Below are positions 6,571-7,427 of a stretch of DNA of 7,427 bases, one piece after another (position 1 is the stretch's first letter; every line of letters begins with the position of its first letter). The DNA comes from Pseudolabrys sp. (lineage in GTDB: Bacteria; Pseudomonadota; Alphaproteobacteria; Rhizobiales; Xanthobacteraceae), in the NCBI GenBank assembly GCA_029945495.1, contig JAQSCR010000619.1, positions 1-7,427 on the forward strand, read 5' to 3'. The notes below the pieces were generated by a model. The model was not told where the DNA came from and ran no database searches. It saw only the letters and a list, made by a program, of their open reading frames with translations. Made by a program: the position numbers and the translations under genes.

Positions 6571-7176
6571 ATGATGCCGGCAACTCAATCGTTGATCACC
6601 GAACTGGACGAGACGCTGAGCAAGATCCCCGATGCTCGGCAACTCGTTATTTTGCAACGGGTCACCGATCTGTTTCTGGTTGGCGCGGAAAACTACAACG
6701 ACGAGCAGATCGCCATATTCGATGACGTGATCTGCCGTTTGATTGAAAATATCGGCCAGCCGGCTCTGGTTGAACTTAGCGACAGGCTGTCGTCGGCCGG
6801 CAAGGGGCCCGGAAATGCGCTGGCCCGCCTGTCGAGCTCCGATGACATCGCGGTGTCGGGGCCGGCGCTGGCGCGCGCCAACGCGCTCACGGACAAAGAC
6901 CTGGTCGCCATCGCCGGCAAAAAGGGCCAGAAGCAACTCGCGGCTATCGCCGGACGCCAGCAGATCAGCGAGGTCGTGACCGACGTTTTGGTCGAGCGCG
7001 GCAATTCCGAGGTATCGCGCAAGGTTTCCGCCAATCGCGGCGCCAAGATTTCGGAAATCGGCTTTGTGAAATTGATCAACAAGGCCAAAAAGGATCGCGA
7101 GCTCGCCACCGCGATTTCGAACCGGGGCGATTTGCCCGAGGAACTTGTGCCGTTCCTGAAGCTGGCGCTGGCCTAG
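6571..7176 (+). CDS. DUF2336-family protein, short form
   Basis: The 201-residue product is soluble, with no signal peptide or membrane helix. It resembles the DUF2336 family, a helical-repeat family of unknown function common in Alphaproteobacteria. The best match to my memory of the family is the segment QISEVVTDVLVERGNSEV at 131-148, followed by NRGAKISEIGFVKLINKA at 154-171 and RGDLPEELVPFLKLAL near the end, giving a run of short helical pairs. Many family members I know are about 350-380 residues, so this one looks short at its C-terminus. The downstream sequence in all three frames shows no continuation, so a simple frameshift is not evident. The start is the first of two adjacent ATGs, with GGAA about 11 bases upstream. 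It is divergent from the che operon and convergent with the tRNA gene. No function can be assigned. Confidence 0.85.
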   Translation: MMPATQSLITELDETLSKIPDARQLVILQRVTDLFLVGAENYNDEQIAIFDDVICRLIENIGQPALVELSDRLSSAGKGPGNALARLSSSDDIAVSGPALARANALTDKDLVAIAGKKGQKQLAAIAGRQQISEVVTDVLVERGNSEVSRKVSANRGAKISEIGFVKLINKAKKDRELATAISNRGDLPEELVPFLKLALA

Positions 7177-7200
7177 ACCAGCCGGATCTCAGGCTCCCCG

Positions 7201-7246
7201 GCGGGGCTGTTTAGGCCCGGCAATCGGGGCTGGGTCCCCGCATTTT
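7201..7246 (+). terminator. Possible rho-independent terminator of the DUF2336 gene
   Basis: GCGGGG at 7201-7206 pairs with CCCCGC at 7236-7241, and the stem is followed by ATTTT. The 29 bases between can fold into an inner hairpin built on CCCG/CGGG arms around GCAAT. It lies 24 bases after the DUF2336 stop in the right orientation. The T-run is short and the loop is large, so the call is tentative. Confidence 0.4.
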
Positions 7247-7296
7247 CATGTCGAGACGGCGCTCCGCGCCTGGTGCGCGGGGACAAATTTCGCGCC

Positions 7297-7340
7297 AAAA
7301 CGATTTAAGGCCCGGCTAAGATAGCCGGGCCTTAAATCGT
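7297..7340 (-). terminator. Perfect 19-bp inverted repeat, likely terminator of the initiator tRNA gene
   Basis: Positions 7300-7318 and 7322-7340 are exact reverse complements with a three-base AGA spacer, an unusually long and perfect stem. The centre is GC-rich (GGCCCGGCTA and its complement) and the outer arms are AT-richer. Read on the minus strand, the stem comes 10 bases after the tRNA 3' end and runs into four T residues (7300-7297), so it best serves as the tRNA terminator. On the plus strand there is no T-run directly after the stem, but it might also stop leftover transcription from the DUF2336 gene. Confidence 0.65.
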
Positions 7341-7350
7341 GCGCTCAATT

Positions 7351-7427
<77 letters not shown>

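Noticed and set aside
6475..6936. Minus-strand reading frame of 153 codons over the DUF2336 start
   Set aside because: It overlaps the DUF2336 gene antisense and has no recognisable domain.
7177..7308. Continuation of the DUF2336 protein past its TAG stop
   Set aside because: Reading on in frame gives a Gly/Pro/Arg-rich peptide without helical repeat character, and the other two frames are no better.
7177..7350. tRNA-adjacent region as a possible integration (attachment) site
   Set aside because: No integrase, direct repeat of the tRNA end or composition break is visible in the window.

Overview
The window looks like chromosomal DNA of a high-GC alphaproteobacterium, probably of the Bradyrhizobium/Rhodopseudomonas group of Hyphomicrobiales. 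Three things point there: the gene order and protein style of the chemotaxis cluster, a DUF2336 protein next to it, and an initiator tRNA with an A-U pair in place of the first G-C pair of the anticodon stem. The taxonomic call is made by eye and is not certain.

Positions 1-6179 hold one tightly packed chemotaxis operon on the minus strand. In transcription order it is cheW (6179-5649), a methyl-accepting chemotaxis protein gene (5562-3730), cheR (3710-2820), cheD (2823-2179, overlapping cheR by 4 bases), cheB (2167-1076), a gene that joins a STAS-like domain to a CheY-type receiver (1031-258), and the first 76 codons of cheA (228-1, cut by the window edge). Together these encode a nearly complete signalling unit: receptor, adaptor, kinase, two receptor-modifying enzymes for adaptation, a deamidase and a response regulator. 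The receptor ends in a DWKEF tail of the kind that tethers CheR and CheB, which fits its position beside them.

Positions 6180-6570 are a divergent intergenic region that probably carries the promoters of the che operon (leftward) and of a plus-strand gene (6571-7176). That gene encodes a short DUF2336-family protein of unknown function. Positions 7177-7350 are non-coding and hold two terminator-like hairpins, one of them a perfect 19-bp inverted repeat. The last 77 bases (7351-7427) are a complete minus-strand initiator tRNA-Met gene with its CCA end encoded.

Most of the window is ordinary core chemotaxis machinery. I do not see a clearly new biological system. The points most worth a second look are the STAS-receiver fusion with what resembles an old gene junction just before its receiver half, the lower-GC sensor region of the receptor, and the short DUF2336 protein divergent from the operon. 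I found no mobile elements, CRISPR arrays or integrase genes.
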